Source of the DNA: Branchipolynoe longqiensis
Lineage: Eukaryota > Annelida > Polychaeta > Phyllodocida > Polynoidae
DNA: 64,000 nt
Assembly: GCA_030323885.1 (NCBI GenBank)
Contig: CM059188.1
Coordinates: 111,072,763-111,136,762, forward strand
Reading direction: 5' to 3'
In this document: piece after piece, positions 33,320 to 44,270 of the stretch
Position numbering within the stretch: the first letter of the stretch is position 1
Layout: every line of letters begins with the position of its first letter
The notes under the pieces: generated by a model
Database searches by the model: none
Told to the model about the DNA's origin: nothing
What the model saw: only the letters and a program-made list of their open reading frames with translations
Program-made: the position numbers and the translations under genes

Positions 33320-34315
33320 GTGTAACTGCAGCGACGGGGCGCGGGGACATGGCAGGGACGCACCGGGGACCCGTCAGGGACGCACCGACGACCGGTCAGG
33401 GACGCACCAGGGACCCATCACGCATCCGCGCCATGTAGCCTTGGAGATGGGGCCCTGGGGCGCATCAAACGCGTACTGTGGACCTGTCATGGAGGCCCTT
33501 GGGACCCGTCAGGCATGCACCCCATACCTCCTTAGCGACGGGGCACGGGAGCCACAGGGGACCCGTCGGAGACGCACAAGGGACCCATCAGGGATGCACC
33601 AGAGACCCATCAGGCATGTGCACCATGTAGCCTTAGGGACAGAGTATGGGGGCCGATCGGGGACGAACCGGGTACCCGTCAGGGTCACGTACTGGGGACC
33701 CGGTAGGGACACACCGGGGACCTATGAAGCATGCGCACCATGTAGCCTTAGTGACAGGGGACACTGGGAACCTGTCCGGAATGCACGCTGTGTAGGCGTA
33801 GCGACGGGACGCGGGAGACCCATCAGGGATGCACATGGGACCCTTCAGACATGCGAGCCATGTAGCCTTAGCAACGGGGCTCGGGGGCCATCAAGGATGA
33901 ACCAGGGACCCGTCAATGGCGCACCGGGGACCTGTCAGGCACGCGAGCCATGTAGCCTTAGCAACGGGGCCGGGGACCCATCAAGGACGCACCGGGGACC
34001 CGTCAGGCACGCTCACCATATAGCCGTAGCAACGGGGCCGGGGACCCATCAAGGACGCACCGGGGACCCCTCAGGCACGCTCACCATGTAGCCTTAGCAA
34101 CGGGGCCGGGGACCCATCAAGGACGCACCGGGGACCCGTCAGGCACGCTCACCATGTAGGCTTAGCAACGGGACGGGGACCCATCAAGGACGCACCGGGT
34201 CCCGTCAGGCACGCTCACCATGTAGGCTTAGCAACGGGGTGCGGGGTCCCGGCTAGACCACACCGGACACCTGTGAGAGACACACCGGGGACCCGTCAGG
34301 CACGCGCCTTATAGC
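33320..34315. repeat. Minisatellite, about 68-bp unit, GC-rich
   Basis: Late units read GCACCGGGGACCCGTCAGGC, ACGCTCACCATGTAGCCTTA, GCAACGGGGCCGGGGACCCA, TCAAGGAC. CCATGTAG anchors lie near 33948, 34015, 34084 and 34153. Early units are more diverged. The 278-aa frame at 33255-34091 is built from this array. Confidence 0.9.
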
Positions 34316-34324
34316 GTTACCTAA

Positions 34325-34877
34325 GCCATGTTCACACGGGCAAAATGTGAAGCGAATTAGACAAGGCAAACTAAAGGAGTCGAATTAGGCGCCCGTTCAC
34401 ACGGGCAGTACTTGGGGCCGGAAATCGATATCTGCGCATGAGCAAGCCCAGCCTGACCAGCGCCAGTCTTCGATTAGGCAATGTCACCACTAGAGAGTGA
34501 GTTCGACCTAGATATGTATGTACTGAAGCGTATTGGTTTGGAATGGTCAAAACTTCTGCTGGGCAGTGAAACCCTAAAAATAAATGCTGAAAAAAATATC
34601 TGTGCACAGCTAGCGGTTTCATAGACCAAATTATAGTATATAGTTCGACGTGCTTAGTCCGCATCACGTAAGTCGGTTGCGTCCACACGAGCAAAATTAT
34701 CCACATCACAGAAATCGATTCACGTAAACTACCTCGCTAGGTGGTTTACAGGATCCGCATCACGTGAATCGATTCAGCCCTAATCCGCATCAGACGCCCG
34801 TTCACACGAGAAATGTGAGCCGAACTAGGCAAGTCGCTTTCTACGAATCGATTTACATTGCCCATGTGAACACGGCT
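34325..34877. mobile_element. Foldback element FB-T (about 550 bp)
   Basis: GCCATGTTCACACGGGCAAA at the left pairs with GCCCATGTGAACACGGC at the right. Flanks are CTAA and TTAA. Internal copies of the end sequence (GCCCGTTCACACGGGC near 34391, GCCCGTTCACACGAG near 34797) give sub-terminal palindromes. Confidence 0.78.
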
Positions 34878-34879
34878 TA

Positions 34880-35195
34880 AGAGGCCTCGTTACGGCCGTT
34901 TGATCGCGGACCTTCCCCCGGGGGACAAACATAAAGGAGGGTGTGGGGCACACACGCAACGTCGATAAGCACAAGAAGTCCATTTGTGAGTCGCCAGGAG
35001 GCCGGCTTAATTGGACAATCAATGCTGCAGCGTTTAAGGTTCAATGCACGCCGTGTTCGATGTTCTGACGACAGGGGGCGCTCCGTGTGCAGACGCTGAA
35101 TGGAGCAGCGCGTGTGTTTATGAGTCACCAGGGCCCATATTGACCAACTCAACGACAGAGCGGACAGAGGGTAATACTGGCAGGCTTTACTAACA
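34880..35195. other. Unassigned GC-moderate stretch
   Basis: Overlapping minus-strand frames (65 and 91 aa) have no recognised domain. No repeat copy is seen in the window. Confidence 0.45.
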
Positions 35196-35300
35196 GTCAG
35201 TGATGGGGGTTTGGCGTCCTAGCAAAACCCCAGGTCAGAACAGCTATCGTTTCGCGACAGCATACACTCTTGATAGTTTCATAGTGCTGCCACATATCCA
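35196..35300 (-). mobile_element. Decayed minus SINE-A 3' fragment
   Basis: TTTGGCGTCCTAGCAAAACC, CAGCATACACTCTTGATAGT and TCATAGTGCTGCCACAT follow the reversed SINE order with many substitutions. Confidence 0.6.
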
Positions 35301-35309
35301 TACCAAAAA

Positions 35310-35397
35310 GTAAAGCTTGTTTTATTTAACGACGCTTCTAGAGCAGATTAATTTGTTTAATGCATCATCAGCAATTGGACGTCAAACAGAACCTTCG
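35310..35397 (+). mobile_element. Lophotrochozoan-type dispersed repeat, partial
   Basis: AAGTAAAGCTTGTTTTATTT, AACGACGCTTCTAGAGCAGA and TTGGACGTCAAACA match the first 90 bp of the longer copies at 37905 (+) and 44925 (-). Confidence 0.72.
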
Positions 35398-35423
35398 CTG
35401 GTCACCCAACTATGGATACCAGA

Positions 35424-35760
35424 CGGGATGGCCGAATGAGTTAGAGCGTCAGTCTCCTGTGTTGGTAGATTGCGGGGTCAGGGGTTCGAAATCTGGTCGA
35501 GTCAAACCGATGACTTAAAAATTGATAGTTGTCGCTTCCTAGCCTGGCACTCAGCATTATTAGGATAGGGCAAGGGCTGGATGGCTCAGTGTCAGGATAA
35601 TGTGACTGAGTGGGGTATCATGTCATGGTGCTGGTGGCCTGGTCTTCCAGTGGGACAGCACTATAAAGTCGCCATGAGTGCGCACTGTCTCAAGTCGTTA
35701 TCCGTCCTGATATGACCTTAGATGTTGCTAGGATGTAAACCAACAACAAACAAACAAAAC
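35424..35760 (+). mobile_element. SINE-A copy with well-preserved tRNA-like head
   Basis: The head GACGGGATGGCCGAATGAGT, TAGAGCGTCAGTCTCCTGTG ... AGGGGTTCGAAATCTGG has a near-consensus A box (TGGCCGAATGAG) and B box (GGTTCGAAATC) at tRNA-Leu spacing. Body TATTAGGATAGGGCAAGGGC; tail GACCTTAGATGTTGCTAGGA, TGTAAACCAACAACAAACAAAC. Confidence 0.88.
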
Positions 35761-35867
35761 CCAAGTATGGCACGTCAAACTGTTGAATTGCCTTTGGAGA
35801 AAAACACTCATCAGGGTAGCTTTTACCATAAAATACCGCGGGCTTAATATTGTCATGGGGGATTGCA

Positions 35868-36001
35868 CCTAGAGCAGGACTCGAACCCACGTCTCTTTGC
35901 TTTCCGGACCAGTCTGCTAACCATTACACCACCAAGGCTCCCTGATGTCACCACACTACTCACGCCTACCCGTCTATGCGAGAGAGGTCAGTGCAGACGA
36001 C
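35868..36001 (-). mobile_element. SINE-C copy
   Basis: Read on the minus strand: CTGCACTGACCTCTCTCGCA ... GAGCCTTGGTGGTGTAATGG, TTAGCAGACTGGTCCGGAAA ... GTGGGTTCGAGTCCTGCTCT. This copy keeps the best B box of the family (GGTTCGAGTCC). Confidence 0.7.
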
Positions 36002-36003
36002 TA

Positions 36004-36741
36004 CAATATCTATTGAGGTCATCTTGAGTAACATGACATAATTGATACTGTAGGAGGTCGGACATGACTCTCACCACCACGTGGTGGGCGTAGGGACTGC
36101 CAATCGCTGATGGGGGATGGGCAGGGGTGAAAGGGAGGCAAGCGGTAGTGCGGCGGTGTAAGGGGGAGGCAGGGTGCAGGGGGAGGCGCTTCACCATGGA
36201 CAACAAGCATAATTGAACAAACGCGAGACAGTTGTATATATAGTGGCATTTATTCTTACTAGTTTAGCTTGTTACATTAAGATTCAAGGTAGAAATGATA
36301 ATAAGTTCGAGGATTTCAGGCACTTAACCCTATCGATCTATGTCATTAGTTGGGTGGGTGGGATGGCAAATCTACAGGAAGGTAGCACGTCCGATCGGTT
36401 GAAAAGCTAAGGTCGAAGTGTCTAGACTTTGTAACTGCGTCATAGGCTTTGCTCTGAATTTACAGTAGGTGGCGCGTCAATAGCGGCCAAATCGTAGTTC
36501 ACAAGAAGTATGTAGGTGGCGCCGATGGTCACATTTTAAATCTACTGTGCAGTTTCAGTAACTGCGTAGTATTGAGTTCAAGGAATCTACAGTAGGTGGT
36601 GGGTCAATTGACGACCATTGAGTTAGTTCAGAAGCAAGAATATAGGTGGCGCCAAAAGTCGTTCAGGTCAATGGGAAATACACAGTCTCGCGATATCAAT
36701 TACCCATGTTGCGCACATCATGGACAATGCAGCTCCTTTTG
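36004..36741. other. Unassigned stretch
   Basis: A G-rich patch (36100-36190) and a degenerate TACAGTAGGTGGCGCGTCAA motif recurring near 36464, 36510, 36590 and 36640. No gene recognised. Confidence 0.5.
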
Positions 36742-36745
36742 GTAA

Positions 36746-37420
36746 TGGGGCTGTGACATTACGACGCATCGTGCAAATGTACACCGACGTATGTGATTTG
36801 TGCCCGCTACATTGGGGTATGTCGTAATGCGTCGATGTACGTCGATGTACGTCGATGTCCGTCGATGTACGTCGATGTACCTCGATGTACATCAATGCTG
36901 ATTAGGGGGTCACGAAAGTTGTGCATGGGTGTTACATCAGCTGTACGTTATGTATAAGTTATATATACGTTAGGTGTATGTTCATGTGCGTTATATGTAT
37001 GTTAGACATATGTTGCACTATGTTCACCTATGGTAAATGCAGTGGAAATGCACAGTCCATGTACTGACAACATATGTATAACATATGTCTGACATATGTC
37101 TAACATACATCTAACGTACGTTTTGGGTTTCTCCACTGTGTCTTGATGTATGTAATGTATGAGGCGTAGTTCTGGCGATCGAATAACTTATGTAACTTTC
37201 ACCAGCATTCTGCAAATGCACCGTAAGCGTAATTCAAGTCTTTTTCACCGGTAGGCACGTCAGCCATGAGTTTGCAATACATTGGCCATATGCTATGTAT
37301 ACGGTATGTATATGTCCAACTTTGGCCCCCGCGCCAAAAATGTTGACACACCTCAACGTAAAAAAGTGATGTTATGCGTTGGCCACGCACTTGTGAGATG
37401 CGTCGTAATGTGACAGGGCA
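36746..37420. mobile_element. Foldback element FB-4 (675 bp)
   Basis: TIRs: TGGGGCTGTGACATTACGAC at the left and TGCCCTGTCACATTACGACG read inward from the right. Flanks GTAA and TTTA. Arms of GATGTACGTCGATGTACGTC repeats and of TATGTCTAACATA-type palindromic words. A half palindrome, GAAAGTTGTGCATG, lies at 36915. Confidence 0.82.
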
Positions 37421-37424
37421 TTTA

Positions 37425-37904
37425 GCCCTTGTTTACAGCTAATTCCGGGGAATGGGGATATATTGAACTTGCGGGGCGGGTCTGGACGGGTCAGTCGGTT
37501 CTGGATGTGAGTAGTATACGGGAATGGGACCTTGTGTCTGGTATACCTGAAAAGTTCCCCCAACTTTCTGAAGCGCGATGACTATTAAACACAATCGCTT
37601 AGAAGAAATAGGCACTGCACCATTATGGCGTTGGTAGATTATTATTACCATACAATTACAATATTCATGAATTGTTCATAAAAAGAGGGTTCGGTGGGTG
37701 GTCGGTAGGAGAGTTACACCACGTAAATATTGGTAAAATGAACTGAAATTCAATTAAAATCCTCAGATGATTTAATATGCCTGCATGTGGACGTGCTATT
37801 TCCACGACATACAACAGATACAATATCATCTTATAATTATGGAGTCAGTGTGCAGTTCTGGCTGGCCATAAAGATTACATCTGTATTAATGACAAATCCA
37901 GGTA
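37425..37904. other. Unassigned stretch
   Basis: Two overlapping minus-strand frames (63 and 70 aa) have no domain. No repeat recognised. Confidence 0.5.
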
Positions 37905-38300
37905 GAAAAGTAAAGTAAATTTTGTTTTATTTAACAACGCCTCTAGAGCGCATTGATTTTCGTATCATGGGTTATTGGATATCAAACTTACGATCATTCT
38001 GACATATTTCTTTGGAGGAAACCCACTGCAGCCACATAGGCTACTCTTTCCGATAAGCCACAAAGTCTTTTATATGCACGTTCCCACAGACAGGACAGCG
38101 CATACCACAGCCTTTGATGAACCAGTTATGGACCAGTGGTTAATCCAGGTAGAAGTGACCAACAGGTACAAGGGAAGGAAGTGTCTGTTGATCCGGTTAC
38201 AGTCTGTGCTTACTTGCCCGCAGTCGGAACGGGCACCAGGGTGCTGCAACTGCTCCGGTTCTGAACTTTCTAAAACCAAAGTACAAGTAACCAAAGATCA
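37905..38300 (+). mobile_element. Lophotrochozoan-type dispersed repeat, long copy
   Basis: AAAGTAAATTTTGTTTTATT, TAACAACGCCTCTAGAGCGC, ATTGGATATCAAACTTACGA, TTGGAGGAAACCCACTGCAG, TTTATATGCACGTTCCCACA and GACAGGACAGCGCATACCAC. The same order occurs inverted at 44925-45202. I recognise the word set from molluscan genomes by memory only. The 109-aa frame here is not a gene. Confidence 0.72.
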
Positions 38301-38321
38301 ATAGGTTCCGTTTATATATAC

Positions 38322-38382
38322 CATCGGTTGGTTGGTTGGTTGGTTGTTGGAGTTTTACATTCTGGCAACATCTAAGTGCCCA
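38322..38382 (-). mobile_element. Minus SINE-A tail with GGTT expansion
   Basis: CGGTTGGTTGGTTGGTTGGT then GTTGGAGTTTTACATTCTGG, CAACATCTAAGTGCCC: an isolated tail whose A-rich end has expanded as (AACC)n. Confidence 0.65.
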
Positions 38383-38440
38383 TAAAGCTGCGTTGTATAT
38401 GTAAAGATAAAAGTCTGCCTTCGACGAGGTTAGTATTTAA

Positions 38441-38786
38441 AGCTGCATACTCCGATGTAAACATCAAATTTTCGAAACCAAGATGATTATCTAGATTTAA
38501 TTCTACATGTCTAACTTAGCTACTGCTGCACTTATTAAACATTTGTCACCACATATAAGGAATACTTAGGAAATTTAATCGAACATGGTACTGCAGAAGA
38601 ATATGTTGTCAGAGTTTGGCGTGCTTGCCTAAATTAATTTTGCATGGTTGCACTTCAAATATCTCAAGAGTTAGCCATTATAAATCAAAAGTTACTTCAA
38701 ACTAAAGTAAGGTAGGCTATAACGATCAACCTAATATATTAATCTCAGAAAATGACAGACATTCAAAACCATTGAACTATGCCGCT
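38441..38786 (-). mobile_element. MITE-T copy (346 bp)
   Basis: Minus-oriented, bounded by TTAA at 38437-38440 and 38787-38790. Ends AGCTGCATACTCCGATG and TTGAACTATGCCGCT. Confidence 0.85.
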
Positions 38787-38845
38787 TTAATTGCAATAAT
38801 TAGATGAGCACTCTTTCCTGTCATAATCTTCACTGCGCAATTCTA

Positions 38846-39957
38846 ACTAAAACCTCTCTAACCGACCACCTCCACTGACCAACCGCTCATCTATATCGAT
38901 CGCTTTATTTAGGTACCAAACGATCGCCCAAACCATACCATTGTAAGGATATAAATACTCCCTAAACCAACCACCTCTCTAAATGGACCATTTAAAGTCG
39001 GGGCCATGGTCGATCGATTTAGAGAAGGTTTACTGGACAGTTAAACCTCTCTAAGTCTAGGGGACTCCCCTATATCAATCGCTTTATATAGGTACCAAAC
39101 GATCGCACATACAACACCATTGTAACGATATAAAAATTCCCTAAACCGACCACCTCCCTAAATGGCCCATTTAAAGTCGGTGCCATGGTCGATCGATTTA
39201 GAGAAGTTTTACTGTACAGTAAAACGTCTCTAACCTACCACCTCCCCAGATTGATCACTCCCCTATATCAATCGCTTTATATAGGTACCAAACAATCGCC
39301 CATACAACACCATTGTAACGATATAAACAAATTATAAAATTAAAGGCCACCCAATAGCCGATGTCTACTTTTTGTGCTGGGGAGTCGGTAAACAAACAAA
39401 CGATATAGCAACTCCCCAAACTGACTACCTCCCTATATGGACCAGTTAAAGCCAGTCCAATGGTCGATCGATTTAGAGAGGTTTTACTGTAATTATATTC
39501 GTTATTAACACATGTTCAACTCCACAGATCGATCACTCCCCTATATCAATCGCTTTATATAGGTACCAACCGATCGCACATACAACACCAATGTAACAAT
39601 ATGAAAACTCCCTAAACATACCACCTCCCTAAATGGCCCATTTAAAGTCGGTACCATGGTCGATCGATTTAGAGAAGTTTTACTTACAATAATCTCTAAC
39701 CCAACACCTCCCCAGATTGATCACTCCCCTATATCGATCGCTTTATATAGGTACCAAACAATCTCCCATACAACACCATTGTAACAATATAAACAAATTA
39801 AAAAATTAAAGGCCACCCAATAGCCGATGTCTACTTTTTGTGCTGGGGAGTTGGTAAACAAACAAACGATATAGCAACTCCCCAAACCGACCACCTCCCT
39901 AAATGGACCATTTAAAGTCGGTCTAATGGACGATCGATTTAGAGAGGTTTTACTGTA
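38846..39957. mobile_element. Array of five pogo/Tigger-like MITEs
   Basis: Each unit begins CAGTAAAACCTCTCTAA or a variant and ends TTTAGAGAGGTTTTACTG, perfect inverted ends of the pogo/Tigger sort. Two units are joined as TTTTACTGTACAGTAAAA near 39213-39225, that is, end, TA, end. Shared inner words are GATCACTCCCCTATATCAAT and CGCTTTATATAGGTACCAAA. Units 3 and 5 carry the same extra segment (GGCCACCCAATAGCCGATGT ... ACAAACAAACGATATAGC). A 480-bp two-unit block has therefore been duplicated. Confidence 0.82.
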
Positions 39958-40022
39958 GTTATATTCGTTATTAACCCATGTTCAACTGCGCGCTAACTAT
40001 GACTGTAATGGCCTCATTGTAG

Positions 40023-40132
40023 GTTTGGGTGGACCAGGTACTTCGCTGGGACCCGTCCGAGTTTGGTGACGTCACACACATCCGGCTTCCAGCGACCCAC
40101 CTGTGGACGCCCGACATCGTATTGTATAACAA
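40023..40132 (+). CDS. Nicotinic-type Cys-loop receptor subunit, exon A (110 bp)
   Basis: First exon in the window of a nicotinic acetylcholine receptor-like subunit, an integral membrane pentameric ligand-gated channel. It encodes residues 1-36 of the visible protein plus two bases of codon 37: VWVDQVLRWDPSEFG, then WTPDIVLYN. Trp2 aligns with the loop D tryptophan and Tyr35 with the loop A tyrosine of the acetylcholine site. The acceptor is TTGTAG|GTTTGG and the donor AACAA|GTAAAT, leaving phase 2, which joins to C at 48233 to make Asn. A 110-bp exon at this position is the size known from vertebrate nicotinic genes, where it follows a 45-bp exon; no such upstream exon was found here. It lies 65 bp after the pogo-like array and 168 bp before a hAT-like element. 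Confidence 0.9.
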
Positions 40133-40300
40133 GTAAATACGTCATTCCTACGTCACGCATGCGCAACCCAGCGCCCCACCCTCATGTCGTGTCACCTCAT
40201 TTCTTTAAGACTGCAGCACTCTTCAGTATGTTCTGGCCGGTGTTCTGTGCATCAACATTTCTCATACTAATAAGTCATCTCTATATGAATAGGATATTAC

Positions 40301-40845
40301 CAAAGACAGTGTGAGACAAGATGCGCTGCGCTACTCAGCGCTTTCCCATAAAATACAGCAAATAAGATAATTGGACAGGTCCCCTAGCCCAGCTTGACTT
40401 ATGTATAATTGAAAGAAGGGGACAGGTTCCCTAGCCCACCCAAACTACTGTACCATTGAAGACAATGTATGACAATTATAGTTTATTATCTCCTAATATT
40501 AATAATGAAGACAATATTATACCATAGTAAAGTTCAAACATACTTTAAGCACTTCGATCTGTACTATAAATAAATCAAATTTGTGAGTATCTCTGAGTAA
40601 GAAAACTACTACCACACCTGATCAAAGACAGTGCACATTGTTTGTCATACTTTCAAACATACTTTAAACACTTTAATCTCTGCTATAAATAAATAAAATG
40701 TGTAATGATATCTGAGTTAGAAAACTACCACACCAGATCAAAAACAATGCACGTTGTTTGCTATGGGGTGGCAGCACTGTGTGCTTATTTAAGACATTCC
40801 TATATGAAAGCGTTGAGTGGCACGTCTTGTCATACATTGTCTTTG
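40301..40845. mobile_element. hAT-like MITE (545 bp), 7-bp TSD
   Basis: Ends CAAAGACAGTGTGAGACAAG and CTTGTCATACATTGTCTTTG. ATATTAC occurs at 40294-40300 and 40846-40852. A second member at 46619-47041 has the same ends and ATAGCAT/ATATCAT flanks. Ends starting CAAAG with 7-8 bp duplications suggest hAT. No transposase. Confidence 0.85.
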
Positions 40846-40997
40846 ATATTACTGAATATATATATTAATATCAATCAATTTTAATTTATCATTTAAATTA
40901 ATGCTGCGTCACCAACCTCTGTGGATGTTTAATTCATCGCATTAGTTTACTATTTTTTGTTTGAGTCCCTACCAAACCTGCCTGGCTGTTGACTTAA

Positions 40998-41723
40998 AGT
41001 TGCATAGACGCATCGCGTTAGAATGTGGCCTTATTTTTTAGATAAATATATCAAATTGATGGTTATGACCTACTAATCATTAGTCCAGCGTCATTTTCAT
41101 GAAAAATAGCTAGTTTTGAAGCAATTTGAGCTGAAAGAACAAAAAATACTTTCGACAAGCTTTCCAAAAGTCCTCTCGCTATGACACAGATTACTATCTC
41201 GCGATGGTCATGTGATGTGAGTTGACCTAGTTATTTATATGTCTTAGAACCTGACTAATGCCAGATATGGTATCAGGAATGAGGGCAAGACAAATCAGGT
41301 CATGAGATTGACCTAATCCATATCTGGCCTCCATGCCTAATGACTTCCTCAAAGTAAGTGTCCAATGGAATGAGGTAGTAAATTCCTGATTATTCTATAT
41401 ATGCTGTCCCAAATTACTAGTTGATGCACCAATAATATCTAAGTTGGGTTTTTGCATGAACCGCAGTGACTGGTGCTGTACATTATACAGCAGGAGCCAC
41501 TGCCTTAATTCTACATGATCGGTGCTGTGACTATTACGGCACTGACCAAACTTAGATTATTTAGAATGTCAATTCCAATAGTAAGATGGCTGGAAGACCA
41601 GTGCTCCGGCGCTGACAAATGTCATATTCAGATGAATAAATACTTTACCCCAAAAAAAATAAAATCAAATGTAGATCAGTATTTTCGTTTAAAAAAATAT
41701 ATATTTCATCCGATTATGCAACT
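40998..41723 (+). mobile_element. Long relative of MITE-T (726 bp)
   Basis: Bounded by TTAA at 40994-40997 and 41724-41727, with ends AGTTGCATAGACGCATC and ATCCGATTATGCAACT. It is twice the length of typical copies. The interior has its own inverted segments (TGGTGCTGTACATTATACAG, CGGTGCTGTGACTATTACGG), so it may be a longer subfamily or a copy with an old insertion. Confidence 0.65.
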
Positions 41724-41727
41724 TTAA

Positions 41728-42156
41728 TTGTAGAAAAAGATAAGCTTCGCTTTTGTTCTCTGGCGAGACTAGTGTTGTCAATGCATTAACAGCTTGATGA
41801 GGGAATAACTATGAGCTAACAACACACAGAGTATCACTTCCCTTATCAATCACAAACCCTGACTCCATAAGTAGCAAACTAATAAACATTGTAAAGTGGG
41901 CAAGGCTTATTTAAACAAACTTACCTATTTGGGGAAAGCATTACAAATCTCAGGAATGAATGGAATTGTAAGCATTATGTGTGGACAAAATACACCCCTC
42001 TCCTCCTCCTCACATGACATTGTCTATTTAAACAACATATGTTATCTTCTTAGTTTCCTTGCATGTTTGCAGTTTGCACCCTCTAACTGCCCCAATAAGG
42101 CACAGCTACTTTCAGTTCCGTCCCGTGTCGCCTCACTCATGTTAACGATAGATGTA
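41728..42156. other. Intron sequence, unassigned
   Basis: No repeat or exon recognised. The 110-aa frame at 41896-42228 ends in a trinucleotide repeat and is not supported. Confidence 0.5.
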
Positions 42157-42215
42157 AAGCCACCAGCACCACCAGCACCACCAGCACCACCAGCACCACC
42201 AGCACCACAAAGCAG
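42157..42215. repeat. Short tandem repeat (CACCAGCAC type)
   Basis: CCACCAGCACCACCAGCACC continues for about 50 bp with 9-bp periodicity. Confidence 0.9.
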
Positions 42216-43650
42216 TTTCATATATTAAGCATTTGTTACCTGATATAGGGTTTAAGGCCTGGGTGCGTCTGGGGGATTAGCATTGGCGGATGACAAAACC
42301 GCCATACATTGCGGAAAACAGAAAGGGGCCTTCTATCTAACTTTCAACAAATCTCTGATTACTATAAATTTTAATCTAATCTAGGTTATATTATAATGAT
42401 CATAATATGAATAATCAATGCTTAGAACCGGCCCCTGCTAAATGCTCGGAAAAGTATTTATTTATATATCAGAATGAGTATATTATTATTATATTAACCA
42501 ATCGCTGTTGTTATGCGATTCAACGCGAGTTTAAAAATGGCGGCCCCCATACTTATGTTTCTATTTCCGGTTGCTGGATTTTTGTGAAGTCATTTTCCAC
42601 CTCTATGAGTAGGCTATGGGTATTGTTTATGTATATATACACGTGTTAGTCATTAGCGTTGCCTTGGAGGGTCGGTATACTTATCTACAATAAAATGCTA
42701 CATCAATGTTTATCGGACTTCCCCATTCATTTATAAATTCCAATCACTGTAAAGTTTGAAAGAACGTACTCGGATTCCAGCTAGGCAGGCAGCTGCTATG
42801 TCAACCAACCGGTACCTCCCCCACCCCACCCCCACTCACCAACCCACCCTATCACGCACCCACACCCCACACCCACACACACGCCACCACCATGACCTCA
42901 GGGTCAAGGTCACCCCGCGTCCCGCGCACAGCGCATGCGTACAGTGGTATATACAGCGGACGCCGCTCACTTTTCCACCTTGTAGATTTGGTGGTGAGGT
43001 TTACAGCGTCAACCTTGGTTACGGTTTGTCAACTGGTAGCGCCGGCTACTTGCAGAGAACCCACATGTAAGGCACTCCCATCTCCTGCACCCCTCTCTCT
43101 CCACCCCTTCTCTCTCTACTCTCTTTCTCTCTCTTCTCTCTCCTCTCTCCTTTCTCTCTCTGGCAGTGTGCTGTTGTGAAGCTGCTTACATTCGTTGTCT
43201 GACTGCGTCGTCCTAAGTGAGTCAGCCTCGTTGTGATATTTCTACTACATCCACTGCATATTGTGTCAAGCTGAAACATTAGCCCTTCTCTCTGGTTATC
43301 TAGCCTCCCCCCACACCCACCACAATCCGCTGAGGACGCCATGTGCATTAGTGCAGACCTGCATTTTAAGGCGTCGCTGCAACAGGAAATAGGTCATGTT
43401 GCAGTTCGGGATTCCTCACAGCAGGACGGCATATTCATTCAGAGAAGGCCATATGCATTCAGTCAAACAGGCAGAAAGGCTATCTTATAAGCCACACCAT
43501 TTTATAATTGGTTACTTGCTAAATGTTTGGAATTCAAAATAGCCTTAAAAACTCCATCTGACATTGGTCTACATCCAGTGGAGGCGAGGTCTCCGAAGGT
43601 GGAGCCAGAGGTACAGTGTTGGTCTTACGGAGTATAGCAATAATAATAAT
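42216..43650. other. Intron sequence with CA/CCAC- and CT-rich tracts
   Basis: 42810-42900 is CACCC-rich and 43080-43165 is a CTCTCT polypyrimidine tract. Between them lies a CpG-containing single-copy patch (42900-43070). I could not tie it to an exon: it has frames of 95-104 aa but no homology I recognise. Confidence 0.5.
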
Positions 43651-43651
43651 A

Positions 43652-43790
43652 ATTCCCTTACGTATCTTTATACTCCCATAATTTGTTATACATCACATAT
43701 ATATATATAAATATACATATATATATGTATATATATATATATATATGTGATGTATACAACTTATGCAAGTATAAAGGCGCATAAGGGAAT
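43652..43790. repeat. Long AT-rich palindrome
   Basis: The left arm AATTCCCTTACGTATCTTTA ... TACATCACATATATAT is inverted on the right as ATATATATGTGATGTATACA ... AGTATAAAGGCGCATAAGGG. The centre is alternating AT. It can extrude as a cruciform of about 65 bp per arm. Confidence 0.8.
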
Positions 43791-43972
43791 ACCCCCTACT
43801 GGCCACCCTGATTCTGTGTACTACTTTATGGGTGGCCCCTCCCCTGGGTACAGCTGGTCCCACCTCCCCAGTGCCGCGAATATTGTTACTCGCGCACTGG
43901 AATTATATATATATATATATAAATCAGGAAGAAGCTATCAGCCATCCACCATGTACACAATGTGTAATTAAA

Positions 43973-44270
43973 GGGAGTGGTTGGAGTATATAACTTTTTT
44001 CTAGTCAGACTTCTAATCTGAAGGTTGATGGTTCGATTCCCCATGCCATCACTATGCAAATTTGGATTTCCAACACTGTGTATAACTTACAGTGCCATCA
44101 AAAGCCAGTTGCCGCCAGCTACGTTTATGTTGTGCCGGAGGTTAAAAATCCCTTGGGTCGGTAAAAGTGTAGGCTCCAACTTTCTATCGACCAACTGTCT
44201 AATGGTGAAAACAATTCTATTCAGACTTATCCATGATAGGCAGTATAAATCTTCAACAAGAAAAAAACCT
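43973..44270 (+). mobile_element. SINE-B copy
   Basis: Head AGGGAGTGGTTGGAGTATAT and CAGACTTCTAATCTGAAGGT, B box GGTTCGATTCC, body GTGTATAACTTACAGTGCCA, GTAAAAGTGTAGGCTCCAAC, and tail GGCAGTATAAATCTTCAACA followed by A6. The tail differs from the copy at 7129, so this family also has more than one 3' end. Confidence 0.8.

Noticed and set aside
33255..34091. 278-aa plus-strand frame
   Set aside because: Coincides with the 68-bp minisatellite; internal repeats follow the DNA period and there is no conserved domain.
36019..36249. Pro-rich minus frames near 36 kb
   Set aside because: Derived from a G-rich patch (GGGGGAGGCAGGG); no start or splice context.
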